From positions 3,286,001 to 3,350,000 of the forward strand of contig NZ_CP068760.1 of the NCBI RefSeq assembly GCF_016775705.1: a stretch of DNA of 64,000 bases. Reading direction: 5' to 3'. The notes under the pieces are model-generated. The model was not told the DNA's origin. It searched no databases and saw only the letters and a program-made list of their open reading frames with translations. Shown piece by piece: positions 10,292-18,173 of this stretch (position 1 is the stretch's first letter; each line of letters begins with the position of its first letter). Position numbers and translations under genes: made by a program. Source of the DNA: Chryseobacterium cucumeris (GTDB lineage Bacteria; Bacteroidota; Bacteroidia; Flavobacteriales; Weeksellaceae).

Positions 10292-12154
10292 ATGATACAA
10301 CTAAAAAACAAGCTTTGGGGATTACTATTGATGTTGCCGGTATTATCTTTTAGCCAGACTTACCAGTGGCAATGGGCAAAACAGGCCGGCGGCCAATCCG
10401 GTTCTGCCGATCCGGGGTTTAATTACCAATTTGATGAATCTATACGGGATATTGTTGTAGATAACAATAACAACACCTATTATCTCGCAAGTGTATGGAA
10501 TGGAGGCCAGAATCTGAATGGGGTAGCTGTACCTAATTATGGACTACGTGATCTTATTTTGTTTGCTACGGATTGTCAGGGTAATGCACTGTGGTCTACC
10601 GTTATTGGCGGATCAGAAGATGGTGAAAATGCCTGGCATATTGAAGTGGATAATAATGGTGGTTTATATGTAATGGCTACTCTTTATAATAATTCTTACA
10701 GCGGCGATCCTACCGCTCTTCCTATGCATTTTGATGCTACTCACACCATGCCTTTGTATACCTATTATGATCAGACAGTAGAACCGGCGCATAAAGCGGC
10801 ATATCTGCTTAAATATAAAACTTCTGACGGAACATTGGATTGGAGTAAAGCTTTGCAGGGAGATGTCAGTTATCTCAGCAGACGCTGTGATGTTCAGATG
10901 ATGTATATGGATTCATCTAAAAATATTCATGCTGTGATGGGTTTCAGAGCAGGAAATCATTTAAATGGTTTAATTACCGTGCCTTCAACCTTCACTACCT
11001 CCTTTCAGTACTATCTGGTTAAATTCAACTATGATAACGGGAGTATGACACCTGCAACGCCACTTTTGCTTCCTATAAGCGGAGGACTGACTGCAGGAGG
11101 AACTGATGGTAAAGTAAATCTGCTGTACGATGAAAGCTTAAACAGATATTATCTGGCAGGAAAAAGAATGGTAGGAAACTACAGCAGTACTATGGAAAGT
11201 CTTTCGTACAATAATATTCCTTTTACAAAAAATGCCTATATACTTGCGTTTAACGGAAGTACCGGAGCTGAATTATGGAGAAAAGAATTTGACAATAGCT
11301 TACCGGCATTTATGGATGATGAAATTCATTCCGTAATCAAAGGTTCAGGTTCTTCAGATATTTATATTTCCGGACGTTATTTTTCAGGAACAGTTCCTAC
11401 CACTTTCGGAAACTATTCTTTTCCTGTACAAAATTATCAGGGACAGACTCCTTTTGTGATGAAGCTGAATGCTGATGGAGCTGTACAATGGGCAAAAGTT
11501 CCGGATGGACTTACAAGCTTTTCTGCGTACCGTTTCATGAAAGGAAAACTGGCACTGAACGGAAATGAACTGGCCTTCGCCAAAGGAAGCTGGAATGAGA
11601 TTTGGGGAAGCTTTTCAATGACACGTCCTAATTCAGATTTATCAGATCCTTTGCTGGTACGTTTCAATAAAGATACGGGTGCAGTAATTGGAACCGGAGA
11701 AATTCATAGTAATTTTCAGGTTCAGGATGAATTTACAGCCATTGCTGTAGATAAAGATGGAAACTATGTACTGGGAGGTCTTTTTCATGACCAGCTCTTT
11801 ACAGATTCCAATGATAATGTTAATACCATGACAGTAAATGTGACGGGAGGAAAATCCCAGTCTTTCATTACAAAATATTCCAAGTCAGCATGCAGCCAGA
11901 TGTCGGCAGAGGAAACAGCCGTACAGGCAGGAATTCAATTATTCCCGAATCCGGTTCAGGATGTGCTTACCATCAGGAGCAAAGAGCCTTTGGTATCTTA
12001 TGAAATCTTTGGAACTACGGGACAACTGTTAAAACAGGGAACTTTGAATATGATGCAGGAACAGATCGTATTATCTTCTCTTCAGACAGGAGTATATTAT
12101 ATTAAACTTAAAACAAAATCTTCAACAGTAACAGAAAAGATACTGAAGAAGTAA
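10292..12154 (+). CDS. Secreted beta-propeller-like protein with T9SS sorting domain
   Basis: A 620-residue exported protein with a signal peptide ending near SFSQ (about residue 22). The body has repeated stretches of the kind Y-L-V-K-F-N-Y-D-N-G, A-Y-I-L-A-F-N-G-S-T-G-A-E-L-W and F-V-M-K-L-N-A-D-G-A-V-Q-W-A-K, about 50-70 residues apart, as in SBBP/quinoprotein-like beta-propellers of Bacteroidetes cell-surface proteins. The last 75 residues are a type A T9SS domain (LFPNPVQDVLTI ... GVYYIKLKTKS ... KILKK). It follows the larger T9SS gene on the same strand but beyond a terminator, so it is probably separately transcribed or only partly read through. No enzymatic motif is visible. Confidence 0.85.
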   Translation: MIQLKNKLWGLLLMLPVLSFSQTYQWQWAKQAGGQSGSADPGFNYQFDESIRDIVVDNNNNTYYLASVWNGGQNLNGVAVPNYGLRDLILFATDCQGNALWSTVIGGSEDGENAWHIEVDNNGGLYVMATLYNNSYSGDPTALPMHFDATHTMPLYTYYDQTVEPAHKAAYLLKYKTSDGTLDWSKALQGDVSYLSRRCDVQMMYMDSSKNIHAVMGFRAGNHLNGLITVPSTFTTSFQYYLVKFNYDNGSMTPATPLLLPISGGLTAGGTDGKVNLLYDESLNRYYLAGKRMVGNYSSTMESLSYNNIPFTKNAYILAFNGSTGAELWRKEFDNSLPAFMDDEIHSVIKGSGSSDIYISGRYFSGTVPTTFGNYSFPVQNYQGQTPFVMKLNADGAVQWAKVPDGLTSFSAYRFMKGKLALNGNELAFAKGSWNEIWGSFSMTRPNSDLSDPLLVRFNKDTGAVIGTGEIHSNFQVQDEFTAIAVDKDGNYVLGGLFHDQLFTDSNDNVNTMTVNVTGGKSQSFITKYSKSACSQMSAEETAVQAGIQLFPNPVQDVLTIRSKEPLVSYEIFGTTGQLLKQGTLNMMQEQIVLSSLQTGVYYIKLKTKSSTVTEKILKK

Positions 12155-12190
12155 AAAACAAAACTGAAAATCAATAACCTTATATATAAA

Positions 12191-12220
12191 CAGCATTCTT
12201 TAAAAGGATGCTGTTTTTTT
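12191..12220 (+). terminator. Intrinsic terminator
   Basis: Stem CAGCATTCTT / AAGGATGCTG (one wobble), short loop, then a run of T, 36 bases past the preceding stop. Confidence 0.8.
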
Positions 12221-12254
12221 AGCCTTCACCTTATGCGATTGAGAACCTATTCCG

Positions 12255-12262
12255 TATTTTTG
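12255..12262 (+). promoter_or_regulatory. -7 box before the DUF1826-like gene
   Basis: TATTTTTG matches TAnnTTTG and sits inside the longer possible reading frame, about 37 bases before the ATG at 12299. It favours that ATG over the upstream one at 12233. Confidence 0.5.
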
Positions 12263-12298
12263 TGCAGAATTAAGCAGCTAAACTGTTTATTCCAACCT

Positions 12299-12997
12299 AT
12301 GAGCACTGCATTTTCCGGCCATGATCAAATTGAGGTGGTTTCTTCTTTTTCTGAACTTGTCAATACCCATTTTCAAGGCGTTATGAATGCCATTTGCTGG
12401 CATAGGAATTTAGTGGGTGACTTTAAAGAAATTGTCACAAAGCTTCAGCTGAAAGATGATATTACAGAAGTTTCCGGCGAAGATCTTTTAGCATTGGAAT
12501 TGTCAGAAGAGGGAAGTATGGCTAGAGAAATTATTTTAAATGACCTGCAGTTATTGACAGATTTCGGAGCTTCTCCGGTTCTTAATTTGCTTAAAAATTA
12601 TGAGCGGGACGAAGAACTTGGTTTTATTTCAACAGATGTATACTCTTATCATGTAGACCTTTCGCCTGTTGCAACAGATACTTTTCTATGCACTTATCAC
12701 GGAACAGCGAGTGATATCATCGCTAATGATCAGGTGGAACAGAAAATTTTAATTCCTGAAGTCCGGGAACAGCTCAAAAAATTACATAATGGCACTGAAG
12801 ACGAATTTGAAGACTTCCTGAAAGAGTATTTCTTTGATCTTCATTATCAGCCTAAGCCCGATGCAGAGCCTGTCAATTTAGGAATTGGCCATCTTTGGCG
12901 CATTGCAGTAGATCATCCTGAGCAATCCGCTTTGCCTTGTGTTCACAGGGCACCCGTGGAAAATGATGGTGAATACAGGCTTCTCCTGATTTGTTAA
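12299..12997 (+). CDS. DUF1826-like protein
   Basis: About 232 residues from the chosen start. The frame is open from an ATG at 12233, but that would place the promoter box inside the gene, and the extra 22 residues look non-coding. Stretches such as N-A-I-C-W-H-R-N-L, Y-H-V-D-L-S-P-V-A-T-D-T-F-L-C-T-Y-H-G-T, G-H-L-W-R-I-A-V-D-H-P and P-C-V-H-R-A-P-V resemble the DUF1826 family, which in Proteobacteria is often tied to zinc-responsive (Zur/COG0523) loci. No such neighbours are present here. Histidines and cysteines in these motifs could bind metal. No signal peptide or membrane segment. The family assignment is from recalled motifs only. Confidence 0.6.
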   Translation: MSTAFSGHDQIEVVSSFSELVNTHFQGVMNAICWHRNLVGDFKEIVTKLQLKDDITEVSGEDLLALELSEEGSMAREIILNDLQLLTDFGASPVLNLLKNYERDEELGFISTDVYSYHVDLSPVATDTFLCTYHGTASDIIANDQVEQKILIPEVREQLKKLHNGTEDEFEDFLKEYFFDLHYQPKPDAEPVNLGIGHLWRIAVDHPEQSALPCVHRAPVENDGEYRLLLIC

Positions 12998-13026
12998 TTC
13001 AATTTGCATCGAAATCATGAGGTCAT

Positions 13027-13058
13027 GAAAAATCCAACATCATCAGGATATTGGATTT
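13027..13058 (-). terminator. Probable terminator for the cysteine-pair protein gene
   Basis: Stem AAATCCAA / TTGGATTT with a 13-nt loop. On the minus strand it is followed by five T, about 55 bases after the stop at 13112. Confidence 0.45.
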
Positions 13059-13111
13059 CATCGTTGATAGACCGGGTTACATATCAGTTATTTATTTTCA
13101 GAAGATCAGCT

Positions 13112-14371
13112 TTACCATTTTATTTTTATTTTGGGAACGACTTTTTTTATTTCTTTGGCGACATTAGTTCCTGCTTTCCCAAGCTCGTTACTGATGTTTC
13201 TGACCACTTTTACCGCTTCATGATTTTTCCCGGGGCCGTATTGTAAATCATGAACAGTCGTATTCCATGTTTTGACGATATCGTTATTAGGACCAAACTG
13301 ACCTTTTAAAGCGTCTCCAATCTGGTTTAATCCTTTAACAATCGTATTATTTTTTCCGAAACATCCATTGTCACCACCAACTCCGTTTGTTAGACATTTA
13401 TTTAATTCTCGGTAGGTGAGTTGGCCTCCCGCACATCCTGCAAATGCATACGGCTGGCCTCCGGTGCTTACCGCACATTCCACGGCTATTTGAGCTTCCG
13501 TATTCAGATTAAGTTTACCTGCTCCATAACACACGGCAGTTCCCATAAAAGATATTTCACCACTGTTGGCCTGATCTTTAAAGCAGGAAACTAATTGCTT
13601 GAGTTCAGGATCATTGACTTTATCAGCGAAACAAAGAGGATACATTTCATAATTGCCGCCATATTCTTTATAGCACTTCAACATATCCTGAGTAATCTGC
13701 TTTTCTTTTGAACCTCCTAAAATACTGAGCATACAAAGGCTTTGTTCTTCCATGGTAGCAGAATTTTTGGCACATTTATAAATTTCAAGCTCTTTCTGTC
13801 CTGCCATATTCGTTACCATACAGTCCCCGAATTTCAACTGGTTTAAGGATCCGTCAAAATTCAAAGAATTTTTATAACAGTCCACGGCATTCTGCTCACT
13901 GGTCATCATGACATCCCCATAAGGTTTTTGCTCGTCAATAATCTGGGTGGGTAAAGGTCTTAATCCGTCAGCGGTTTCAATTCCTATCTGATGATCATAT
14001 GTAGGCTTTGGCAGATACATAACCGGCTGCGGAGGAACAGGAATATTGGAATAACCCACGACGCGGTATCCATATCTGTAATCTAATTCTATAATATTTT
14101 TATTAAAATCCAGAAAAAAAGCCTTTTGATAAGGAACGGCAGACGGTAAGCGCAGATAATTAATTCCGGTCTGATCATATACGGCCTGGCCTGCATTTCC
14201 CGGATTGCCATCCTGAACAATCACCCCTGTATTGTACATCGTAAAAGACTGACCATAAGTAGTCAAAAACATCTGCCCGATTGGATAAACCTGCGCAAAC
14301 ATTAGGGAACAGAAACTCATCAGTGAAATCAGCACACTTAAAATGGATAGTTTTTTAATAATTGCGTTCAT
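13112..14371 (-). CDS. Exported protein with repeated cysteine pairs, unknown function
   Basis: About 419 residues from the ATG at 14371, chosen because it starts a good signal peptide (MNAIIKKLSILSVLISL to MFAQ); the frame is open 16 codons further up. The N-terminal part (to about residue 190) is rich in Tyr and Pro with no recognised domain. A middle region then holds twelve cysteines in six successive pairs 10 to 19 residues apart (for example D-C-Y-K-N-S ... G-D-C, Y-K-C-A-K-N ... S-L-C, L-K-C-Y-K-E ... P-L-C), each unit about 30 residues, ending with a segment G-G-Q-L-T-Y-R-E-L-N-K-C. The pattern suggests helical repeats cross-linked by disulfides in the periplasm or outside. A Lys/Val-rich tail closes the protein. 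I do not recognise a family. Confidence 0.7.
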   Translation of the reverse strand: MNAIIKKLSILSVLISLMSFCSLMFAQVYPIGQMFLTTYGQSFTMYNTGVIVQDGNPGNAGQAVYDQTGINYLRLPSAVPYQKAFFLDFNKNIIELDYRYGYRVVGYSNIPVPPQPVMYLPKPTYDHQIGIETADGLRPLPTQIIDEQKPYGDVMMTSEQNAVDCYKNSLNFDGSLNQLKFGDCMVTNMAGQKELEIYKCAKNSATMEEQSLCMLSILGGSKEKQITQDMLKCYKEYGGNYEMYPLCFADKVNDPELKQLVSCFKDQANSGEISFMGTAVCYGAGKLNLNTEAQIAVECAVSTGGQPYAFAGCAGGQLTYRELNKCLTNGVGGDNGCFGKNNTIVKGLNQIGDALKGQFGPNNDIVKTWNTTVHDLQYGPGKNHEAVKVVRNISNELGKAGTNVAKEIKKVVPKIKIKW

Positions 14372-14574
14372 GATACTTATTTTTGATAAAGGTACTCCTG
14401 CAGACCGATACCAAAACATTACCCTTTTTCGCTATTTTTGAAGTCTGTATACAAAGCTTCCTGATTTTAGAGATCGGACGTTTCAGGAAAGCAGCAGATG
14501 GGCTGGGTTTGGATGCATATATAAAGATTGCTTTCCCCAATCCTTGCTCATATTAATTTTTAATACTCAATCTT

Positions 14575-14949
14575 ATGAATACAATTTTACAAATAATACT
14601 TCTTACCATTATATTTTCAAATTCAATATTTTTAATGTTGGAAAAAAATATATCGTCCTTTAAAATATTTAAATTAAGTTGGATTATCGCATTAATAGAT
14701 ATTTTAGTAATCTTATTCTTTTTTGAACTAAAGCAATCTATTATTCTTTATATTACCTTTACATCAATTATTGTTGTATTTACTTTAGGACTAAGAAGTT
14801 TTGTAAATACTTATACTGCTAATACGTTGCAAAATCATGATAATAAAAAACGATTGGTCAATTTCTTCGCCTATTTTTTACTCTTCTTTTTAGTGATGCT
14901 TACAATTGGTGTTATGAAAAATCTTTTATTTGATTCTCCTTTAGAATAA
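14575..14949 (+). CDS. Small four-helix membrane protein, unknown
   Basis: 124 residues, about four hydrophobic helices (residues 3-22, 30-50, 56-78 and 98-117), with a short charged loop K-K-R between the third and fourth. The gene is very AT-rich, like the qat genes and unlike the T9SS genes to the left. It sits between a conserved chromosomal region and the Qat operon, on the opposite strand, and just outside the inverted-repeat element at 15001. No family recognised; it may be cargo of the same insertion. Confidence 0.55.
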   Translation: MNTILQIILLTIIFSNSIFLMLEKNISSFKIFKLSWIIALIDILVILFFFELKQSIILYITFTSIIVVFTLGLRSFVNTYTANTLQNHDNKKRLVNFFAYFLLFFLVMLTIGVMKNLLFDSPLE

Positions 14950-15000
14950 ATGGTTTAGAATTATGATATGAAGTATATCCCACTAAGGGAATTTTCTCTT

Positions 15001-15084
15001 GCTTCGCAAAGTCTCCTGACTTTGGAGCAATAGTAAAGTTTTTCTTTTGTAATATCCTCCAAAGTCAGGATAATTCGGAGAGCA
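15001..15084. repeat. Inverted-repeat element, left flank of the qat region
   Basis: Contains a perfect 14-bp inverted repeat (TCCTGACTTTGGAG at 15014-15027 and its complement at 15057-15070) within the non-coding stretch 14950-15318. The left half, from GCTTCGCAAAGTCTCC onward, matches about 34 of 40 bases of the sequence at 20706-20745 on the other side of the qat genes. The rest of 14950-15318 shows nothing recognisable. Confidence 0.65.
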
Positions 15085-15318
15085 GGTGTTATAGATCTTA
15101 ACTTGCTAATCATATAAATAGCAAGATAATTTCTCTTCCGGATTTAGTGAATTCTAATCTCAAATTCAAATTCCAAACCTTATGAACTGTTAAAGTTTTA
15201 ATGGTTAATTGATATTCCATAAACCCAAATTTGTAAATATTTTTATACTAAATATTGTTTTAATTACGAAACTTTACTTCCTTTAATAATTGTTGTAAAT
15301 TTAAAATTCAGACAATAA

Positions 15319-16047
15319 CTATTTAATTTGAGAGAGTACATTATTAAAATTTGAACGAATTATTTTTTGAACTTCATCTTCATTTAACTTCCATTCTTTA
15401 GAAAAATAAGTTATTACAGAGCCTACTTGTCCAGGTTTTATTGGCAAATTGTTCTCAATAATGAAAGGGCCATCAGTTTCGGTTAATACAAGGTTTTGAG
15501 GTATTTTATCGATTATTTTTTTTCCTGAAGCAGATTTAATCATTGCAGGATTTATTGAGAAATAGTAGCCAGACTGCACAATTTCATCTATCAAATTCAA
15601 TCCTCCCGAATACCAATGAAAGATCGCATTTCTAATTTTGTACTTCTTCAACAATTCTAAAACTTCTTTTTCAGCTCGTCTTGAATGTATACTTAAAATT
15701 TTTTTCTGACTTGCAATTGTATTTAATATCTTTTCAAAAATTTCTACCTGCAATTGTTTTGTACCAATGCCTTCCAAAGAAAAATCCAATCCTACTTCTC
15801 CTATGTATGAAGTTCTTGAAAGGTTTTTCAAAAATTTTGGAAACTCTTTTTTATGGTGTTCAGCATATAGTGGATGCATTCCTAAAGCTTGCCTAACTTT
15901 TACTTTATTTTGGAAAAAGGGATAACCTTTCTCGAAATGACTTGGTAAGTTTGTCATTGATAATATAGGAAAGCCCTCTTTTTCACATGCATCAAGAATA
16001 TCAATAGGTTTAGGGTATAAATCAATATGACAATGAGTATCAATCAT
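15319..16047 (-). CDS. qatD: QatD, TatD-family nuclease of the Qat defence system
   Basis: 242 residues, a full-length TatD-like metal-dependent DNase/hydrolase: M-I-D-T-H-C-H-I-D at the start gives the HxH metal site, then G-E-V-G-L-D-F (about 81), S-I-H-S-R-R-A (about 120), I-F-H-W-Y-S-G-G and L-T-E-T-D-G-P-F. It is the last gene of a four-gene operon, with its start overlapping the end of the QueC-like gene by 8 bases. This order (KAP ATPase, unknown protein, QueC-like, TatD-like) is that of the QatABCD anti-phage system, in which QatD is needed for protection. The TatD fold alone would also fit a housekeeping DNase; the operon decides it. Confidence 0.93.
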   Translation of the reverse strand: MIDTHCHIDLYPKPIDILDACEKEGFPILSMTNLPSHFEKGYPFFQNKVKVRQALGMHPLYAEHHKKEFPKFLKNLSRTSYIGEVGLDFSLEGIGTKQLQVEIFEKILNTIASQKKILSIHSRRAEKEVLELLKKYKIRNAIFHWYSGGLNLIDEIVQSGYYFSINPAMIKSASGKKIIDKIPQNLVLTETDGPFIIENNLPIKPGQVGSVITYFSKEWKLNEDEVQKIIRSNFNNVLSQIK

Positions 16048-17365
16048 TTAATCCTGCTTTTAATTTAACTTCGTCATCACCTGTAATATTAACCCATCGT
16101 CTAAGCTCTTCTCTTGTTCTCCATACAACATCAACATATTCATATAGTTTAGAAAGGTTTTTAACACCATTCACGATTAACTCTTGCTTTATGTCTTCTT
16201 TTGTAAGTTCTCGGTTTAAGAAGTCTAAACAGGCACCTACATCTTGTGTTTTTTTCTTTAGAAATGGTGCTAAAGAATTTATTGAATTACCATAAGACGT
16301 TTCATCACTAATTGTCGTCAAGGATGCTTGTCTATACACACACGGCATGCAAATCCCACAGTGAGTTGCTGTTGGTTCTTCCCAATGGGCTCTATGTCCA
16401 CGTTTTCCACAAGAATTTGACAGTGTTACCAAATTAACAAGATTAGTTTGATCTTCACAAGAGGCAACCATTTCTCCTTTAGTTTTGAACTCATAAGGAT
16501 TATGAATAGAAGTTGTTATGGACAAACTATTCCAAATTGATAGCACTGTTTCAATTACAAAAGGATGAGTTGTTCTTGTACTACAAGAAGTCCTTCTTGA
16601 AGCACTAAGTGGATAATTTAATGAAACTGAACCATTTTCAGGAACAATAATACAGCTCGTATCAGTAGCTTGAGCTGCTAATAAAGCAAGACCAATAAAT
16701 AAAAGTGATCTACTCCTAAAGGTAGTCTCTTTAGTCACATTAGTACTATCCATTGTTACTCTAATAGATGGAATATGTACAAACCTATCAGGATACATTT
16801 CTTCCATCTCGAGAATTATTCCTTTCTGATCTCCCTTAGGACCATGCATTTGTTTATCATAATGTGAAACAAATAATACTTTACCATTGGTTGATTTTAG
16901 AAAGTCCAGAGCACCTATTAATGAATCTAAACCTCCTGATAGTAAATTTACTTGCTCAAATGAAACTAAATATTCATGATCTAAATCTTTATAAGGTAGT
17001 TGGAGATTAACTATTCTGAAAGATACATCCCAGTAATCTCCAGTCAAAAATGATAGTAATTTATTTAAATGATCTTTATTGGCATTCCATTTAGCTATAT
17101 CATGAACTGGAAAACTTACCTTAAGCTCTCTTGACCACCCATCTACAGAATTTTGTTTCCTTGCTACAAATCTATCTATTCCATATACTGAAGCACTAAT
17201 TGTAAAAAAATCTAAAATTTCCTTTTTAACAAGATTTGCAAATGGAAGCAGAGGCTTAAAATCAATGTTAAGCACCGAATTTCCCCCATCATTATCACTA
17301 ATGTTTATTATGCCAGCACCAGAAGCTGTATCATATAATAACTTTTCAACTTTAATTTGTTTCAT
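16040..17365 (-). CDS. qatC: QatC, QueC-like PP-loop protein of the Qat system
   Basis: 441 residues. A PP-loop ATP-pyrophosphatase motif L-L-S-G-G-L-D-S lies at about residue 140, as in QueC, the preQ0 synthase of 7-deazaguanine synthesis. A zinc-binding set of four cysteines follows at about 325-350 (S-C-G-K-R-G-H ... H-C-G-I-C-M-P-C). It is longer than QueC (about 220 residues): there is an N-terminal extension of about 130 residues and a C-terminal helical part. In Qat systems this protein is essential; whether it makes a deazapurine-type modification of DNA or protein is open. It overlaps qatB by 14 bases and qatD by 8, so translation is coupled. Confidence 0.93.
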   Translation of the reverse strand: MKQIKVEKLLYDTASGAGIINISDNDGGNSVLNIDFKPLLPFANLVKKEILDFFTISASVYGIDRFVARKQNSVDGWSRELKVSFPVHDIAKWNANKDHLNKLLSFLTGDYWDVSFRIVNLQLPYKDLDHEYLVSFEQVNLLSGGLDSLIGALDFLKSTNGKVLFVSHYDKQMHGPKGDQKGIILEMEEMYPDRFVHIPSIRVTMDSTNVTKETTFRSRSLLFIGLALLAAQATDTSCIIVPENGSVSLNYPLSASRRTSCSTRTTHPFVIETVLSIWNSLSITTSIHNPYEFKTKGEMVASCEDQTNLVNLVTLSNSCGKRGHRAHWEEPTATHCGICMPCVYRQASLTTISDETSYGNSINSLAPFLKKKTQDVGACLDFLNRELTKEDIKQELIVNGVKNLSKLYEYVDVVWRTREELRRWVNITGDDEVKLKAGLND

Positions 17366-18173
17366 TACAAATGATTTTTATTATTGAATCAAAGATTTTT
17401 TCGATTTCTATATTTCCTGCATTTCCTCTCCAGTCAATCCTTTCTATTGGTCTTTGAGTATTTAAAACTCTTACTTGTCCAAGAATGTCATCTTTGATTA
17501 TTTTATAAGTTTCTTTAGCATTCTCAATACCTTTTTGTTGTTGAATCTTTTCTTCAAATCTTTGAGATAAATGCTCAAAAATATAGATTCCCCAAAATTT
17601 GCAAAGCAAGTCGGATAAACCTTTTCCCTCAACATACTCTTGAACAAGTTCTTCAAATTTTAGCAAATCGTTTCCTGTCAATTCTGCAAGTTCCTTCATT
17701 ATTTCGCAAGAAGCATTATTAGCTGCGGTCTCATCCATTCCTTCATTTGTTTCAGAACAAAATACAAGAAGGAAATCCAAAACTTCTTGAAATGTCTTTC
17801 CTTGCAATGATCCAAAACCAATGTCAGTTAAGGTTTGTTGTAAACCAGTATTTCCAACTCTAGAAAAGAAATTGGCAATTTTACTAGCAGATCTAATTCC
17901 AGCTCTACCTATCGAAGAAGATCGACCACTAGTAATATTTGCTCTACCTCCGCCTGATTTAACAAGATTCCTATATGCAGACCTTAAGTGATTATTTCTT
18001 TTATCAATTATTCTACTATATTGTCTTGCTTGATCTTCAGGATTAATATTTTCATTATCTTCCAATTCTATTTCTCTCTCAATTGTTTTAGAAATATTAG
18101 TAATTGAAACATTTAAACTACCCCAATTTGGTTCACCGGATACACCAGGTGTCATTCTTTGTGTTGTACCCAT
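17352..18173 (-). CDS. qatB: QatB, Qat system protein of unknown function
   Basis: 273 residues with no catalytic motif. The opening M-G-T-T-Q-R-M-T-P-G-V-S-G-E-P-N-W-G-S-L is of the low-complexity Gly/Ser/Thr kind, followed by a basic Gly/Ser-rich stretch (S-G-G-G-R-A-N-I-T-S-G-R-S-S-S) and a helical C-terminal half. The start codon overlaps the qatA stop (TAATG), so A and B are coupled. Assigned by position between the KAP ATPase and the QueC-like gene, and by general likeness to QatB proteins. No signal peptide. Confidence 0.88.
   Translation of the reverse strand: MGTTQRMTPGVSGEPNWGSLNVSITNISKTIEREIELEDNENINPEDQARQYSRIIDKRNNHLRSAYRNLVKSGGGRANITSGRSSSIGRAGIRSASKIANFFSRVGNTGLQQTLTDIGFGSLQGKTFQEVLDFLLVFCSETNEGMDETAANNASCEIMKELAELTGNDLLKFEELVQEYVEGKGLSDLLCKFWGIYIFEHLSQRFEEKIQQQKGIENAKETYKIIKDDILGQVRVLNTQRPIERIDWRGNAGNIEIEKIFDSIIKIICNETN

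Noticed and set aside
12233-12298. Longer N-terminus for the DUF1826-like protein
   Set aside because: The extra 22 codons contain a consensus promoter box and have no protein-like character.
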